Source: Bizionia myxarmorum | GTDB lineage: Bacteria; Bacteroidota; Bacteroidia; Flavobacteriales; Flavobacteriaceae | Reading direction: 5' to 3' | NCBI RefSeq assembly: GCF_008086205.1 | Contig: NZ_VSKK01000002.1 | Span: 124,001 to 188,000, forward strand | DNA length: 64,000 nt | Part shown: in pieces, positions 54,732-64,000 of the stretch | Layout: every line of letters starts with the position of its first letter | Numbering within the stretch: the first letter of the stretch is position 1 | Translations under genes and position numbers: made by a program | The notes under the pieces: generated by a model | Told to the model about the DNA's origin: nothing | Seen by the model: only the letters and a program-made list of their open reading frames with translations | Databases searched by the model: none

Positions 54732-55895
54732 ATGAATATCTTAATTGAAACCATTCATTCCCCATATTCGGGAGGTCGCGTAGGAGGCGCTGAAACCTCG
54801 TTAAGGTTAATAGCCGAAAAAATGACGGAAAATGGACATACTGTATTTTTTATTACGAAACAACAATCAAAGACACTTTTTGGATATTCACGAAAAAAAA
54901 TTGATGGGGTTGAGGTGATTACTTATTCAAAATTCAAATTCGGTATATTAAATAGAGTTAGGGTTAAACGAATATTAGCATCGCTCAAAACAAAACATCA
55001 TAAGTTTTTAATAAAAAAGAATAAAGTAGAGATTGTACATACTTATTATAATTTTTCATTGCTAAGAAAGTATGTGTGTTTTAAGAAGGAATTAGATTTT
55101 AAGTTAATTGTTCGTATTGCGGGTCTTAAACTCTTTGAAGAAATCGAAAAGGAAGGATTCCGAAAGAAAGATCAATATGTCGAATTATTTAATAAAGTTG
55201 ATCAGTTCAATTTTATTTCGAAAGGTTTATTTGATTTGTTTCATTTAAAAATGAAGGAATATGACTTTGATTTTAGGTTTAATAATTATTTTATTAAAGA
55301 CATTGGGGTGAATTTAAATAAAGAGATTCATTTAAAAGATATTATTATTAGTAAAAAAAGATTAGATATTGTAATGGTTGCTAGATTCTCCGATTATCAA
55401 AAACGTCAAGATATTCTTGTCGATGCTATAGCTAAATTAAAGAATCATAACATTCATTTGACTCTTATAGGAGAGGGGCCGAACAAAAGAATTTTAAAGA
55501 AACAAGTTGAATTCTTGGAGATTCAAGAATTTATTTCTTTTAAGCCTTTTGTAAAAAAGGAAATATTATGGGATAACTTAAAACACTACGATTTATTAGT
55601 CCACGCTTGCGAATATGAAGGGTTGAGTAAAATGATTATTGAAAGTATGGCATATGGATTACCCGTACTTGTTTCTGATGTGTCACCCTTAAATACTTAT
55701 ATAAAAGATGAACAAAATGGGTTTTTAGTGGCAAATGATATTAGTGCTTGGGCACAAAAAATAGAAAAACTTTATTTAAATCAATCTTTATTTCCTAATG
55801 TAATTAAGAATGCTAACCATTTTATAGTAAAGAACTATAATGCAGATGAGAATGTCTTTATTTATGAAAATTATTTTCAAACAACTTTAAACTGA
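54732..55895 (+). CDS. GT4 family glycosyltransferase
   Basis: 387 residues, GT-B fold. The N-terminal domain has SPYSGGRVGGAETSLRLIAE (glycine loop) and the C-terminal domain DIVMVARFSDYQKRQDILVD, LIGEGPNKRIL and the EX7E motif EYEGLSKMIIESMAYGLPV. It should be a retaining transferase acting in the cytoplasm on the lipid-linked chain. The DNA is more AT-rich than the housekeeping genes, as usual for polysaccharide loci. Donor and acceptor are unknown. Confidence 0.92.
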   Translation: MNILIETIHSPYSGGRVGGAETSLRLIAEKMTENGHTVFFITKQQSKTLFGYSRKKIDGVEVITYSKFKFGILNRVRVKRILASLKTKHHKFLIKKNKVEIVHTYYNFSLLRKYVCFKKELDFKLIVRIAGLKLFEEIEKEGFRKKDQYVELFNKVDQFNFISKGLFDLFHLKMKEYDFDFRFNNYFIKDIGVNLNKEIHLKDIIISKKRLDIVMVARFSDYQKRQDILVDAIAKLKNHNIHLTLIGEGPNKRILKKQVEFLEIQEFISFKPFVKKEILWDNLKHYDLLVHACEYEGLSKMIIESMAYGLPVLVSDVSPLNTYIKDEQNGFLVANDISAWAQKIEKLYLNQSLFPNVIKNANHFIVKNYNADENVFIYENYFQTTLN

Positions 55896-56001
55896 TATTT
55901 ATGGTTGTAAATATAGAAATGTTTAATTGTTTTGTTTAACGAATTAATTATCTACTTAGTTTTCACGTTCATCATTGAAATCTAAATATTATCTAAATGC
56001 T

Positions 56002-56880
56002 ATGAAACAAGCCATCCTAATCACTGGCTACAAAGACATCCAGCAATTAAAAGAATTGGTTTGTTTTTTTGATGCGTCCTATTTTAATATTTATATCCAT
56101 CTGGACCGTAAAAGTAAGTTTAGTTCCGAGGAGATTCAGTTTTTAAAAGAACCTCAGGTTAAGTTAATAACCAATCGTTTTAAGGTTAATTGGGGTGGGT
56201 TTAACCATTTAAAGGCCTATTTATATTTATCTAGTGAAGCACTAAAGGATGAAGCCAATTTTTGTTTTCATTTAATTACAGGGCAAGATTTTCCTGTGAA
56301 ATCTATTTCTCATTTTAAAAGTTTTGGCGTTGCTCAAATGAACGAACCACGAGACTATCTAGCACATCATGAAGTGCCTTTTAAAAGATGGAGTGGAGGT
56401 GGCGTAAATAGATTAACTTATTACCACTTATATGATTGGTTTGATGCTAAAAAACACAAAAAATACATTCGAAAATTTGTGCGCTTACAAGTGAAATTAG
56501 GAATAGCGCGTAAACTCCCAAAAGATTTTCTTCAATTACATGGCGGCTCAACGTATTGGACATTATCTAAAGACACCTTGCAATATGTAATGAATTACAC
56601 TTATAATAACCCTAAATTTTTAAAGCGCTTTAAGTTTTCCTTTTGCGCAGAAGAATTATATTTTCATACTATTATTTTAAATGCACCCTTTGCAGACCTT
56701 GTTGTAAACGATAATTTACGACATATTGATTGGTCCACCGATAGAGGAAGTACGCCGGTTGTTTTGGATGAGCGTGATTATGAGGTGCTGTTGGAAAGCA
56801 CTTGTTTGTTTGCTCGGAAATTTGATAGGAAGTCTTTTAGTCTCAAAGAAAAAATAAAAGTACGCATACTAAATGCTTAA
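56002..56880 (+). CDS. GT14-like (core-2/I-branching) N-acetylglucosaminyltransferase family protein
   Basis: 292 residues from the ATG at 56002; a TTG nine codons upstream is less likely. Family features: AILITGYKDIQQLKELVCFF, FNIYIHLDRKSKF, FHLITGQDFPVKS, and LHGGSTYWTLSKDTLQYV with FCAEELYFHTII. These match the Branch domain of bacterial GT14 enzymes, which usually transfer GlcNAc or xylose in branching positions. It is soluble. A convergent minus-strand methyltransferase-like gene follows after 43 bases. Confidence 0.88.
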   Translation: MKQAILITGYKDIQQLKELVCFFDASYFNIYIHLDRKSKFSSEEIQFLKEPQVKLITNRFKVNWGGFNHLKAYLYLSSEALKDEANFCFHLITGQDFPVKSISHFKSFGVAQMNEPRDYLAHHEVPFKRWSGGGVNRLTYYHLYDWFDAKKHKKYIRKFVRLQVKLGIARKLPKDFLQLHGGSTYWTLSKDTLQYVMNYTYNNPKFLKRFKFSFCAEELYFHTIILNAPFADLVVNDNLRHIDWSTDRGSTPVVLDERDYEVLLESTCLFARKFDRKSFSLKEKIKVRILNA

Positions 56881-56923
56881 GATTTTGGTACAAATTAAGC
56901 TATAGTTTTGTATTTACTCTATA

Positions 56924-57577
56924 TTAATCTGCAACATATTTATAGATATTATAATCTTCTTTAACTAAAACTAGATCTAGGTTATCTTTAATTTTGAAAA
57001 CACCTAAAGTGTCCATTTTATCCACTTCGGTTAGATATTTTAATACCGTATGATAATCTTTGCGGTTCCAAAAATCGTGTATTAGTATGCTAATATTATC
57101 ATTTGAAGCCCTATTTAAAATTACGCTTAAAACGCACGCTACCCTAAAGCGCCCATCAATAAGAACGGTATCTATGTTATTAGAATCCAAAGATTTAAAA
57201 ATACTATTGGAATAATTAGGAAATAGGTTTTCTAAATCTTTCGAAACAGGAAACCCCCATCTTCCCGTTTGTCCGATATCTACATGATGAAAAAATAACC
57301 TTTTGTTGGTTGCTTTCCTAATAATGAAGTATTTAGATAAGTAGCTAATCCAGTCAGAACTAGACTCCACTGAATACACTTTTGCCTTTGACTTTTGTAA
57401 AACCCTTAAGGTGCTTCCTCCCGAGCCAAATTCCAGGTAATTATTGGAGTTTTTAATATATTTATTAAATATATATTGTTCATTTCTAGTCATACGAAAT
57501 TTATACAAGAGCGGATAAGGTGAATAGATGTCTAATTTTTTAATAGCATTTATTGCTTTTTGTTTAATTTTTTTCAT
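56924..57577 (-). CDS. SAM-dependent methyltransferase-like protein
   Basis: 217 residues with motif I NYLEFGSGGSTLRVLQKS, then KVYSVESSSDWISYL and DTVLIDGRFRVACVLSV. It shares the EFGxGxST layout with the protein at 50872-51609. The C-terminal half includes SILIHDFWNRKDYHTVLKY. A role in sugar modification is likely from context. It is the last of three minus-strand genes in an otherwise plus-strand locus, 165 bases from the membrane GT gene. The region is clearly more AT-rich than its surroundings. Confidence 0.68.
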   Translation of the reverse strand: MKKIKQKAINAIKKLDIYSPYPLLYKFRMTRNEQYIFNKYIKNSNNYLEFGSGGSTLRVLQKSKAKVYSVESSSDWISYLSKYFIIRKATNKRLFFHHVDIGQTGRWGFPVSKDLENLFPNYSNSIFKSLDSNNIDTVLIDGRFRVACVLSVILNRASNDNISILIHDFWNRKDYHTVLKYLTEVDKMDTLGVFKIKDNLDLVLVKEDYNIYKYVAD

Positions 57578-57742
57578 CTTTATGTTATTGCGGAAATGAA
57601 TAATTAGGAGTATGTTTTTAAAATGCTCGAGTTTGTTAGCGCATGATTTTTATTCTTTAGGAAGCCATAGTTAAATTGAAAATTTATGAAATTAAAATAT
57701 TATTTTTACTACTCCCAACCACATTAGAGACTAACATTAATT

Positions 57743-59044
57743 TTAACTAATTATTAGTTTTTTCCAAATAAAATCTATTAATGAATTAATCGTTTTTAAA
57801 TTTAATAAAATAAAACATGTTAACATTGTTAAGGAATAGATAGAATTAAACCTTAAACCTGTATAAATGTATATGGACATTAGTATTTGACCAATTAAAA
57901 CAGATGCTACAATGAAAAAAGTTTTGTCTTTTATGGAATTGAAATTGAACTTTTCTTTATTAAATAAGCGAAAAATAAGTTGAACAAAAACTAATAAATA
58001 AATAATTCTAAATAAAATTGATAATTCTTCTAAAAAACCTGGTTTAGGGTTTTCGGGAAAAGGGTTAAAATTTGATTTAATTTTAATGTATATTATTTTG
58101 ATTTTTTCTTTAAAACTGATATTCTTTAAAAAATTGATTGTTCCATTAGTATATGCTTTACTTAAATTTAACGTACTATTATTTATATTTTTGATATAAA
58201 AAATGTCAGCATATTTTAAATTTAAACCTGGATCTGCTAAATCTCCATTAACATTTGTAAATTGAGTTGATACTTTTTCATTCCATCCTATTGAGAATGT
58301 AGTCCCCTGTGAGGCCGTTAAATAAAAACCTTTATTAAATGTCATCTGATTTCTAATTGGCCAAACTAGGATAATTATTGAAAATAGTAATCCATGTAGA
58401 ATAGAAATTTTAAAATTTGATTTAACATTGTATAAGAGGTAAATAATAAAAATAGATAAAATAAAAAAGATGGATACAGGATGAGCTAAGATTATCAATG
58501 ATGCTAAAATTGGAATGGCGATGTGATATTTTTTAATAATATTTAGAGATAAAAAAAATGCTAAAAAGACCATCATTAAAACAGCCGTAAAGCTTTCAGA
58601 TAAGAATGTAATCGAATATTTTAAATATTGTGGTTCTAGAAAAATTAGTAAGAAAGGAAGAAAGTATATTTTTTTTATGGATGGATTATTCTTTATTTTT
58701 AATAAAGCGAATACCATCAGGCTCAATTCTAAAATAAATTTTAAAATTATTAAAATAAACAAATTATTTGTTAAATTAAAAAACAGAGACAATACCCAAG
58801 GCCAAAATGGAGAACGCCAAGTGGCCTTTTCAGTAGCAATGTTTGAGTTGTTATCTGAATAAACATTAAATTCTGAAATGTTTTCCGCTATTTTTAAATA
58901 ATGACTAGCATCTACAAAGTTATAGGCTATTTCATCAGAATACAATCCATTCTGAAACGACAAATTTATATAGTAAATTTTAACTGAAATTAATGCGGCG
59001 AACAGAATGAAAAGAAACCAATTGGCTTTTAATAGATTCTTCAT
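57743..59044 (-). CDS. Polytopic membrane protein, probable GT-C (GT39-like) glycosyltransferase
   Basis: 433 residues with about 10-11 hydrophobic helices. The first extracytoplasmic loop has LYSDEIAYNFVDASHYLKIA and WRSPFWPWVLSLF, the place where GT-C enzymes keep their acidic catalytic residues. It overlaps the polyprenyl-phosphate-sugar synthase-like GT2 gene by one base, a pairing typical of lipid-linked single-sugar transfer. It probably adds a side sugar to the glycan outside the membrane. Its sequence is AT-rich, with much Ile, Lys and Asn. Confidence 0.65.
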   Translation of the reverse strand: MKNLLKANWFLFILFAALISVKIYYINLSFQNGLYSDEIAYNFVDASHYLKIAENISEFNVYSDNNSNIATEKATWRSPFWPWVLSLFFNLTNNLFILIILKFILELSLMVFALLKIKNNPSIKKIYFLPFLLIFLEPQYLKYSITFLSESFTAVLMMVFLAFFLSLNIIKKYHIAIPILASLIILAHPVSIFFILSIFIIYLLYNVKSNFKISILHGLLFSIIILVWPIRNQMTFNKGFYLTASQGTTFSIGWNEKVSTQFTNVNGDLADPGLNLKYADIFYIKNINNSTLNLSKAYTNGTINFLKNISFKEKIKIIYIKIKSNFNPFPENPKPGFLEELSILFRIIYLLVFVQLIFRLFNKEKFNFNSIKDKTFFIVASVLIGQILMSIYIYTGLRFNSIYSLTMLTCFILLNLKTINSLIDFIWKKLIIS

Positions 59045-59763
59045 TAATCCTTAAAATAATATTTTAATATACAATATATGGCTCTAAATCCATCTTTCCA
59101 TCCGATTTTTTTGCCTTCCTCATAAGTTCTTCCATAATAACTTATTCCAACCTCATAAATTCTTATTCCTTTTATTTTAGAAATTTTAGAAGTCACTTCA
59201 GGCTCAAATCCAAACCTTTTTTCTTTTAGTTTTATCCCTTGAATTATGTTAGTTCTAAACATTTTATAACATGTTTCCATGTCGGTTAAATTTAAATTGG
59301 TGAATATATTGGATAAAAGGGTAAGAAACTTATTTCCCAAAGTATGCCAAAAGAATAATATGCGATGTGGATTACTCCCCATAAATCTTGAGCCATAGAC
59401 TACATCAGCAAAACCCATTACAATTGGCTTGAGTAAATCATTATATTCTTGGGGATCATATTCTAGGTCAGCATCTTGAATAACCAAGATTTCACCTGTG
59501 GCCATTTCTATTCCTGTATGTAATGCTGCTCCTTTTCCTTTATTAATCTCATGTTCGAAATAATTTATTTTGAGCCCTTGATTAGCCTCCATGTATTTAT
59601 GAATAACATCTTTAGTGCTGTCTGAAGAACAGTCATTTACAATTATAAGTTCTTTGGTAATGTCATTTAATAGATGAACATCTTTTATTTTATCTAAAAT
59701 TCTATGGATAGTGGCCGCTTCATTATAAGCTGGGATTATTATGGAAAGTTTTTTTATATTCAT
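59044..59763 (-). CDS. GT2 glycosyltransferase, dolichyl/polyprenyl-phosphate sugar synthase type
   Basis: 239 residues. Motifs: [35 protein letters not shown], the DxD in [18 protein letters not shown], and [14 protein letters not shown], characteristic of DPM1/DPG-synthase-like proteins. There are no C-terminal membrane helices. It likely charges undecaprenyl phosphate with a sugar for the GT-C protein encoded one base downstream. Codon use is AT-rich like its two minus-strand neighbours, suggesting the three arrived together. Confidence 0.88.
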   Translation of the reverse strand: MNIKKLSIIIPAYNEAATIHRILDKIKDVHLLNDITKELIIVNDCSSDSTKDVIHKYMEANQGLKINYFEHEINKGKGAALHTGIEMATGEILVIQDADLEYDPQEYNDLLKPIVMGFADVVYGSRFMGSNPHRILFFWHTLGNKFLTLLSNIFTNLNLTDMETCYKMFRTNIIQGIKLKEKRFGFEPEVTSKISKIKGIRIYEVGISYYGRTYEEGKKIGWKDGFRAIYCILKYYFKD

Positions 59764-60082
59764 TTTCTATTGAATGCTTATTTGGTGAAATGTCTTGTCG
59801 GACATTTGAATAGGTATTTATATTTACGCAAGCTCCTAAAATATGGAAAATTGGATATTTTAATATCTAAAGATAAATTTAATCCTATATTGTTGTATAA
59901 ATTAATTGTTTTTTTTGCATTTCTTTTTTCCTTTGTTGTATTTGCATAGATTTTATGAAATTCTTGTAATAATTTTATGCTTGTGTGATATTTTTAAAGT
60001 TTAGGTACTCCAAACACAAAAAGATTTTCTGTACAGTATTAAGGACACGCTCTTTTTATTATATTAGCCACCAATTATTTCT
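59764..60082. other. Divergent intergenic region with a small palindrome
   Basis: 319 AT-rich bases between the minus-strand GT2 gene and the asparagine-synthase-like gene. AAATGTC (59788-59794) pairs with GACATTT (59801-59807) around a 6-base loop, 25 bases upstream of the GT2 start, and might be an operator. No -7 box with good spacing was found for either gene. Confidence 0.35.
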
Positions 60083-61474
60083 ATGACCATAACCACTCCT
60101 ATAATTCCCAGTAAATTAACTTTTGCAAAAAGACCTATCGAACCTCATGAGCTTGACCTAAAAGCTGTATGTGTCTTTGTTGCTACCGGTTTTTTTATGG
60201 GAGGCGATACCTATTGGAAAGATGAGGTTTGTTTAAAATCAGGACATCACCATAAATTAAACGAAGCAGGCGAATTATTAGAAAGTACGCCCTATTTTAA
60301 TTGGCATTATACACCCAGAGAACTCTCCTTTGAGCAAGCATTAGAAGACTATATTCAACTACTAAAAACTATTACTAAAGAACAGGTAGGTGACAATCCT
60401 GTAATTGTTGCCTTGTCTGGCGGTTTAGACAGCCGAAGTCAAGCGCTTATTTTAAAAGATTTTGATAATCCAGTACATGGCTTTAGTTATTCTTTTACTG
60501 ATGGTTATCCAGAACATAAAATAAGTGGCCAAATAGCGAAAGCTTGTGGCTTTACTTTTGAAGGTTTTAAAATTCCAAAGGGTTATTTGTGGGATACTAT
60601 TGATGAACTAGCCGAAATAAACGGTTGTTATTCAGAGTTTACCCATCCACGGCAAATGGCTATTTTACCGGAGTTAAAAAAGATGAAAGGCGTTTTCTCT
60701 TTAGGCCATTGGGGCGATGTGCTGTTTGATCGTGGGGCACCAGAAGACACCATGGAATCTGATATTGTTCCTTTACTTTTTAAGAAGATGGTGAAGCCGA
60801 AAGGTTTGGAACTCGCTGAACAACTATGGCAGGCTTGGGGATTGGCAGGCGATTTTAAACCCTATTTGATGAGCAGAATAGAAACCGATTTGGCAGACAT
60901 AAAAATCGATAATGTGAGTGCTAAAGTGCGGGCTTATAAAACAAGCCAGTGGGCACACCGTTGGACAACTACTAATTTATCGGTGTTTGAAGCAGCACAT
61001 CCGATTACCTTGCCCTATTATGATGATAGGATGTGCGAATTTATTTGTAGCATACCAGAAGTCTATTTGGCAGACAGACGCTTGCAAATAGCCCATTTAC
61101 AGCAGGATAAAAAAATAGCTAGGATTACTTGGCATGCTGAAAAACCATTTAATCTCATAAATTATAGGTATAATAGAGCACCTTTTAATATACCATACAG
61201 GATTTTTAATAAAATAGAGCGCGAAACAAATAGCATTTTAGGTAAACCTTATATTCAGCGAAACTGGGAATTACAATTTGTTGACGAAGACAATGCGAAA
61301 CAATTAAAACGCTATTTGTTTGATTCTGATTTTAATACATGGATTCCGAAACCTATTGTTGAAAAAATTTATAATAATTTTTTATATACGGATCCTATTC
61401 ATTATTCTCACGCCGTAAGTATGTTGCTAACTTTATCTGTTTGGAATACACGCGAAATTCATAAACATGACTAA
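60083..61474 (+). CDS. Asparagine synthase-related protein
   Basis: 463 residues. The PP-loop of the synthetase domain is VIVALSGGLDSRSQALIL (SGGLDS at 112-117). The region before it looks like a remnant of a class II glutaminase fold, but the N-terminal nucleophile cysteine is absent (MTITT), so glutamine hydrolysis is not expected here. Such enzymes in polysaccharide or antibiotic loci amidate or ligate carboxyl groups using ATP. Its likely target is a uronic acid or lipid carrier step of the glycan. The CmcI-like gene overlaps its end by 8 bases. Confidence 0.78.
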   Translation: MTITTPIIPSKLTFAKRPIEPHELDLKAVCVFVATGFFMGGDTYWKDEVCLKSGHHHKLNEAGELLESTPYFNWHYTPRELSFEQALEDYIQLLKTITKEQVGDNPVIVALSGGLDSRSQALILKDFDNPVHGFSYSFTDGYPEHKISGQIAKACGFTFEGFKIPKGYLWDTIDELAEINGCYSEFTHPRQMAILPELKKMKGVFSLGHWGDVLFDRGAPEDTMESDIVPLLFKKMVKPKGLELAEQLWQAWGLAGDFKPYLMSRIETDLADIKIDNVSAKVRAYKTSQWAHRWTTTNLSVFEAAHPITLPYYDDRMCEFICSIPEVYLADRRLQIAHLQQDKKIARITWHAEKPFNLINYRYNRAPFNIPYRIFNKIERETNSILGKPYIQRNWELQFVDEDNAKQLKRYLFDSDFNTWIPKPIVEKIYNNFLYTDPIHYSHAVSMLLTLSVWNTREIHKHD

Positions 61475-62186
61475 AAATATGAAGAAAAGAGACCTATTAA
61501 ATTATTTTGCCTTTCAGTATTCAAAACGCAAGCTCAAAGCATCTTTCAATTTGAAATCTTTTGATGCGATTTACGGTTTCACCCAAACTTATGTTGGGCG
61601 TGGTTATTACGACCGTATCTCATTGCATCAGTATAAAGGCGAGTTTGAAGCCTTTGCAGAATATGTGGCAAAAACAAAACCAAAAGTCGTTGTTGAAATT
61701 GGCACCAAAAAGGGCGGGTCTTTATATATGTGGGCACGCTATTTTAAGCCTAAACATTTAATTTCAATTGATTTACCAGGAGGTATTCACGGCGGGGGAT
61801 ATCCGAAACAAAAAAGGCCATTTTATGAATGTTTTTTAGATGACGAAAAAGCATCCAAAATATCTTTAATCCAAGGGGATTCACATGCAAATAAAACCTT
61901 AGAAGAACTAAAGCGCTTATTAAATGGGGAAAAAATAGATTTCTTGTTTATTGATGGTGACCATCGTTACGAAGGTGTTAAACAAGATTTTGACATGTAT
62001 AAAGATTTAATGAATTCGGGGGGACTCATAGGTTTTCATGATATTGTTGCTTCTGATTATCATCATAATATGCAGTGCTACGTAGATAAATTATGGGATG
62101 AATTAATTTTGGAATATAAACATAAAGCATTTGTTCAGGATCCTGCACAACACAAATATGGATTGGGAATTGTTGTGATGCCTTAA
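61467..62186 (+). CDS. CmcI-like SAM-dependent methyltransferase/hydroxylase family protein
   Basis: 239 residues. Motif I is VVVEIGTKKGGSLYMWARYF, then ISIDLPGGIHGG and FLFIDGDHRYEGVKQDFDMY with LIGFHDI, matching the cephalosporin hydroxylase/CmcI group, which are Rossmann methyltransferases frequently found in polysaccharide loci. It overlaps the asparagine-synthase-like gene by 8 bases and should work in the same step or modify the same residue. It has no membrane segment. The metal or SAM dependence is assumed from the family. Confidence 0.78.
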   Translation: MTKNMKKRDLLNYFAFQYSKRKLKASFNLKSFDAIYGFTQTYVGRGYYDRISLHQYKGEFEAFAEYVAKTKPKVVVEIGTKKGGSLYMWARYFKPKHLISIDLPGGIHGGGYPKQKRPFYECFLDDEKASKISLIQGDSHANKTLEELKRLLNGEKIDFLFIDGDHRYEGVKQDFDMYKDLMNSGGLIGFHDIVASDYHHNMQCYVDKLWDELILEYKHKAFVQDPAQHKYGLGIVVMP

Positions 62187-62209
62187 GTCCTGTAATTTAG
62201 ACAAGCAAA

Positions 62210-63217
62210 ATGAAACTATCTGTAATTATTCCTGTTTTTAACGGAGCGAATTTTATAAATAAGGCTTATAATGCAATAGTAGCGCAAGAATTATATCGTT
62301 ATGAGTATGAGATTCTTTTTATAGATAATAATTCAACGGATAATTCTATTAAAATTATAAAGGAATTACAAGGGCAGGATTCTAAAGTGAAATTCTTTAC
62401 CGAAAAGTTGCAAGGAGCGGCTGCAGCTAGAAATGCAGGTATTGACAATGCTTGTGGTGATTATCTGTATATGTTTGATGTAGATGATGATATTTATCCG
62501 AATGCTTTGAGAAAAATGATTCATGTATTAGATTCGCATATAACTGTAGATGCTGTTTTTGGTAAAATGGTGAAGTCGAACAAAGGTATTAATGACACCA
62601 TTAAGCCTAATGATGAAACTGACGCTATTATTTTTAAAGAGACGCCATATTGGGGAATCCATTGGTTTACTAGCCTAAAAAATGTTGTTGGACCACCAGC
62701 TTTTTTATATAGGAAACGCGCTTTTGATAAAATTGGCAACTATAATGTAGAACTAAAAATAGGTCAGGATACGGCTTTAGATATTAAGTTAGGAATGACG
62801 TGTAATATTGCTTTTTTGGACACCTATATTTACTTGTATTATAAGCATCAAGCATCTTCCATTCAGAAAGCAAAGAAGCATCAAAATATAATTTTTCATA
62901 CTTGGACGCGCTTGGTTAAAGAGCATCTTCCATTTTGTTTAAAGGCGGACGTGCCCATTGAATTTAAGGAAATACTTTATAAAGGTTTGTTTAGTAGTAT
63001 GGGGAAATTGATTGTTTATACAAATGGTTTTGAGAATAGAAGAACGATTAGAAATAAAGTATTAAATGATGTTAGACCTCTTGAGGTACCATTTTATATG
63101 CGATGGTATTTGACATTATTAGCTTATGTTCCCTTAACGAGTTTATTAAAGTTTTACGTTTATTATTATTCTCGTTGGTATGTGGATAAACTGTTAAAGA
63201 AAGACTTGAAATTATAA
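62210..63217 (+). CDS. GT2 family glycosyltransferase
   Basis: 335 residues. Motifs: LSVIIPVFNGANFINKAYNA, ILFIDNNSTDNSIKII, QGAAAARNAGIDNA and the DxD region YMFDVDDDIYP. The C-terminal 60 residues have a hydrophobic stretch (WYLTLLAYVPLTSLLKFYVY) that may attach it to the membrane face. It lies 23 bases after the CmcI-like gene and is probably in the same operon. The sugar is unknown. Confidence 0.9.
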   Translation: MKLSVIIPVFNGANFINKAYNAIVAQELYRYEYEILFIDNNSTDNSIKIIKELQGQDSKVKFFTEKLQGAAAARNAGIDNACGDYLYMFDVDDDIYPNALRKMIHVLDSHITVDAVFGKMVKSNKGINDTIKPNDETDAIIFKETPYWGIHWFTSLKNVVGPPAFLYRKRAFDKIGNYNVELKIGQDTALDIKLGMTCNIAFLDTYIYLYYKHQASSIQKAKKHQNIIFHTWTRLVKEHLPFCLKADVPIEFKEILYKGLFSSMGKLIVYTNGFENRRTIRNKVLNDVRPLEVPFYMRWYLTLLAYVPLTSLLKFYVYYYSRWYVDKLLKKDLKL

Positions 63218-63309
63218 AATGCATATTTGTGTATATCGTAAAACAGAAAAAAAATAATGCTAAAGCGCCTTTTCAGTTGGGCTTTTGCCGGTAATAATTG
63301 AATTATTTT

Positions 63310-64000
63310 ATGAGTAAGCGCATTCGGGTATTATATACCATTCCTAATTTTAATACAGCTGGTAGTGGAAAAGTAGTTTACGATTTAGTCAACGGCTTGG
63401 ATAAATCTAAATTTGATGTAGAGATTGCCTGTGGAAACGCTGCGGGTCATTTTTTTAAAACGATACAAGCTTTAGAAATACCAATTTATATTATTGAAAC
63501 CAAAACGCATTTAAAGCCTTATGCATCTCTTTTATTTAGAGTTTTAAAGGTTTCTAGGTTTTTTAATAAACAACAGTACGATGTTATTCATTCCTGGCAA
63601 TGGAGTAGTGACTGGACAGAATCTTTAGCCGCAAAATTAGCAGGTGTAAAATGGTTGTATACTAAAAAAGCCATGGGTTTTGATAGTAAACATTGGCGTA
63701 TTAAAAGTTATTTGGCTGACTTTATTGTTACTGTAAATACTGATATGGTTAATTATTTCCCTAATAAGAAACGACAAAAACTAATTCCATTTGGTTTAGA
63801 TACTTCTTATTATAATCCTGAATTATTTTTGAACTCAAAAGATTCAAATGTTTTTAAAATTATTACGGTCGCCAATTTGGTAGCGGTTAAAAATATTGAA
63901 ATTATTATAGAAGCCATTCATGAGCTTAAAGACAGTTCTATTCATTTAGATATCGTCGGAGACACAAAAGAGGATTATGCAGGTTATTTAAAAAAGTTAG
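63310..64000 (+). CDS. GT4 family glycosyltransferase, 3' partial
   Basis: Open from the ATG at 63310 to the window end, giving 230 residues. It begins MSKRIRVLYTIPNFNTAGSG, the glycine loop of GT4 GT-B enzymes, continues with YDVIHSWQWSSDWTESLAAK and QKLIPFGLDTSYYNP, and reaches the start of the C-terminal domain (KIITVANLVAVKNIEIIIEA, IHLDIVGDTKE). The nucleotide-sugar site with the EX7E motif must lie beyond the window. It follows the GT2 gene after 92 bases. Confidence 0.9.
   Translation, partial: MSKRIRVLYTIPNFNTAGSGKVVYDLVNGLDKSKFDVEIACGNAAGHFFKTIQALEIPIYIIETKTHLKPYASLLFRVLKVSRFFNKQQYDVIHSWQWSSDWTESLAAKLAGVKWLYTKKAMGFDSKHWRIKSYLADFIVTVNTDMVNYFPNKKRQKLIPFGLDTSYYNPELFLNSKDSNVFKIITVANLVAVKNIEIIIEAIHELKDSSIHLDIVGDTKEDYAGYLKKL

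Noticed and set aside
59704-59949. Plus-strand 81-residue frame upstream of the asparagine-synthase-like gene
   Set aside because: It starts inside the minus-strand GT2 gene and looks like chance AT-rich sequence with a hydrophobic tail.

Overview
The window looks like the chromosome of a member of the Flavobacteriaceae (Bacteroidota), probably marine. The evidence is AT-rich DNA, Bacteroidota-type promoter boxes (TAnnTTTG, in three cases with TTG 18-19 bases upstream), a bacillithiol gene, a type IX secretion sorting domain, a surface lipoprotein with an acidic export signal, and a SecA without a C-terminal cysteine motif. No rRNA, tRNA, CRISPR array, insertion sequence or prophage was recognised.

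Positions 1-17.7 kb are housekeeping and stable: the end of bshC, a PLP-dependent decarboxylase, guaA, a LysM/periplasmic-binding fusion lipoprotein, an OsmC protein, a DUF3820 protein, pyrG, yidC, a YwqK-repeat protein, a three-domain fasciclin lipoprotein (minus strand), mnmA, a nitronate monooxygenase and a MATE exporter. Positions 17.5-24.8 kb hold envelope and metabolic genes: a small acidic protein, a PAP2 phosphatase, a minus-strand operon of GT2, double LAB_N and ArnT-like GT39 (probably lipid-linked sugar transfer), a sugar epimerase, meaB, a DUF2911 protein and an M23 peptidase. Positions 24.8-30.5 kb encode two secreted proteins, one with a type IX sorting domain and one 1626-residue multidomain protein. 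SecA, a DUF2795 protein, a PduO-type adenosyltransferase, a methyltransferase and an ABC-F ATPase follow on the minus strand to 38.9 kb.

From 38.9 kb to the end is a surface-polysaccharide locus. Wza and Wzc stand first. About 9 kb later come the ABC exporter pair Wzm/Wzt, then a sulfotransferase, methyltransferase-like proteins, GT2, GT4 and GT14 glycosyltransferases, a minus-strand GT2 plus membrane GT-C pair, an asparagine-synthase-like enzyme and a CmcI-like protein. The last glycosyltransferase runs off the window. The likely product is a sulfated, ABC-exported capsule or O-antigen-like glycan.

The unusual part is the accessory DNA between 35.2 and 53.3 kb. (i) Two copies of a divergent gene pair: a 249-residue protein of unknown function and a small HTH-like protein, separated by long gaps containing tandem repeats. 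(ii) Thirteen copies of a ~55-bp element (A) followed in nearly every case by a REP-like element (B), at spacings clustering near 107, 138 and 200 bp, enclosing a lone 210-residue gene. (iii) At least six short tandem arrays of unrelated sequence that share a 7-bp (or 14-bp) period, several placed directly upstream of polysaccharide export genes. These are the main candidates for undescribed biology.
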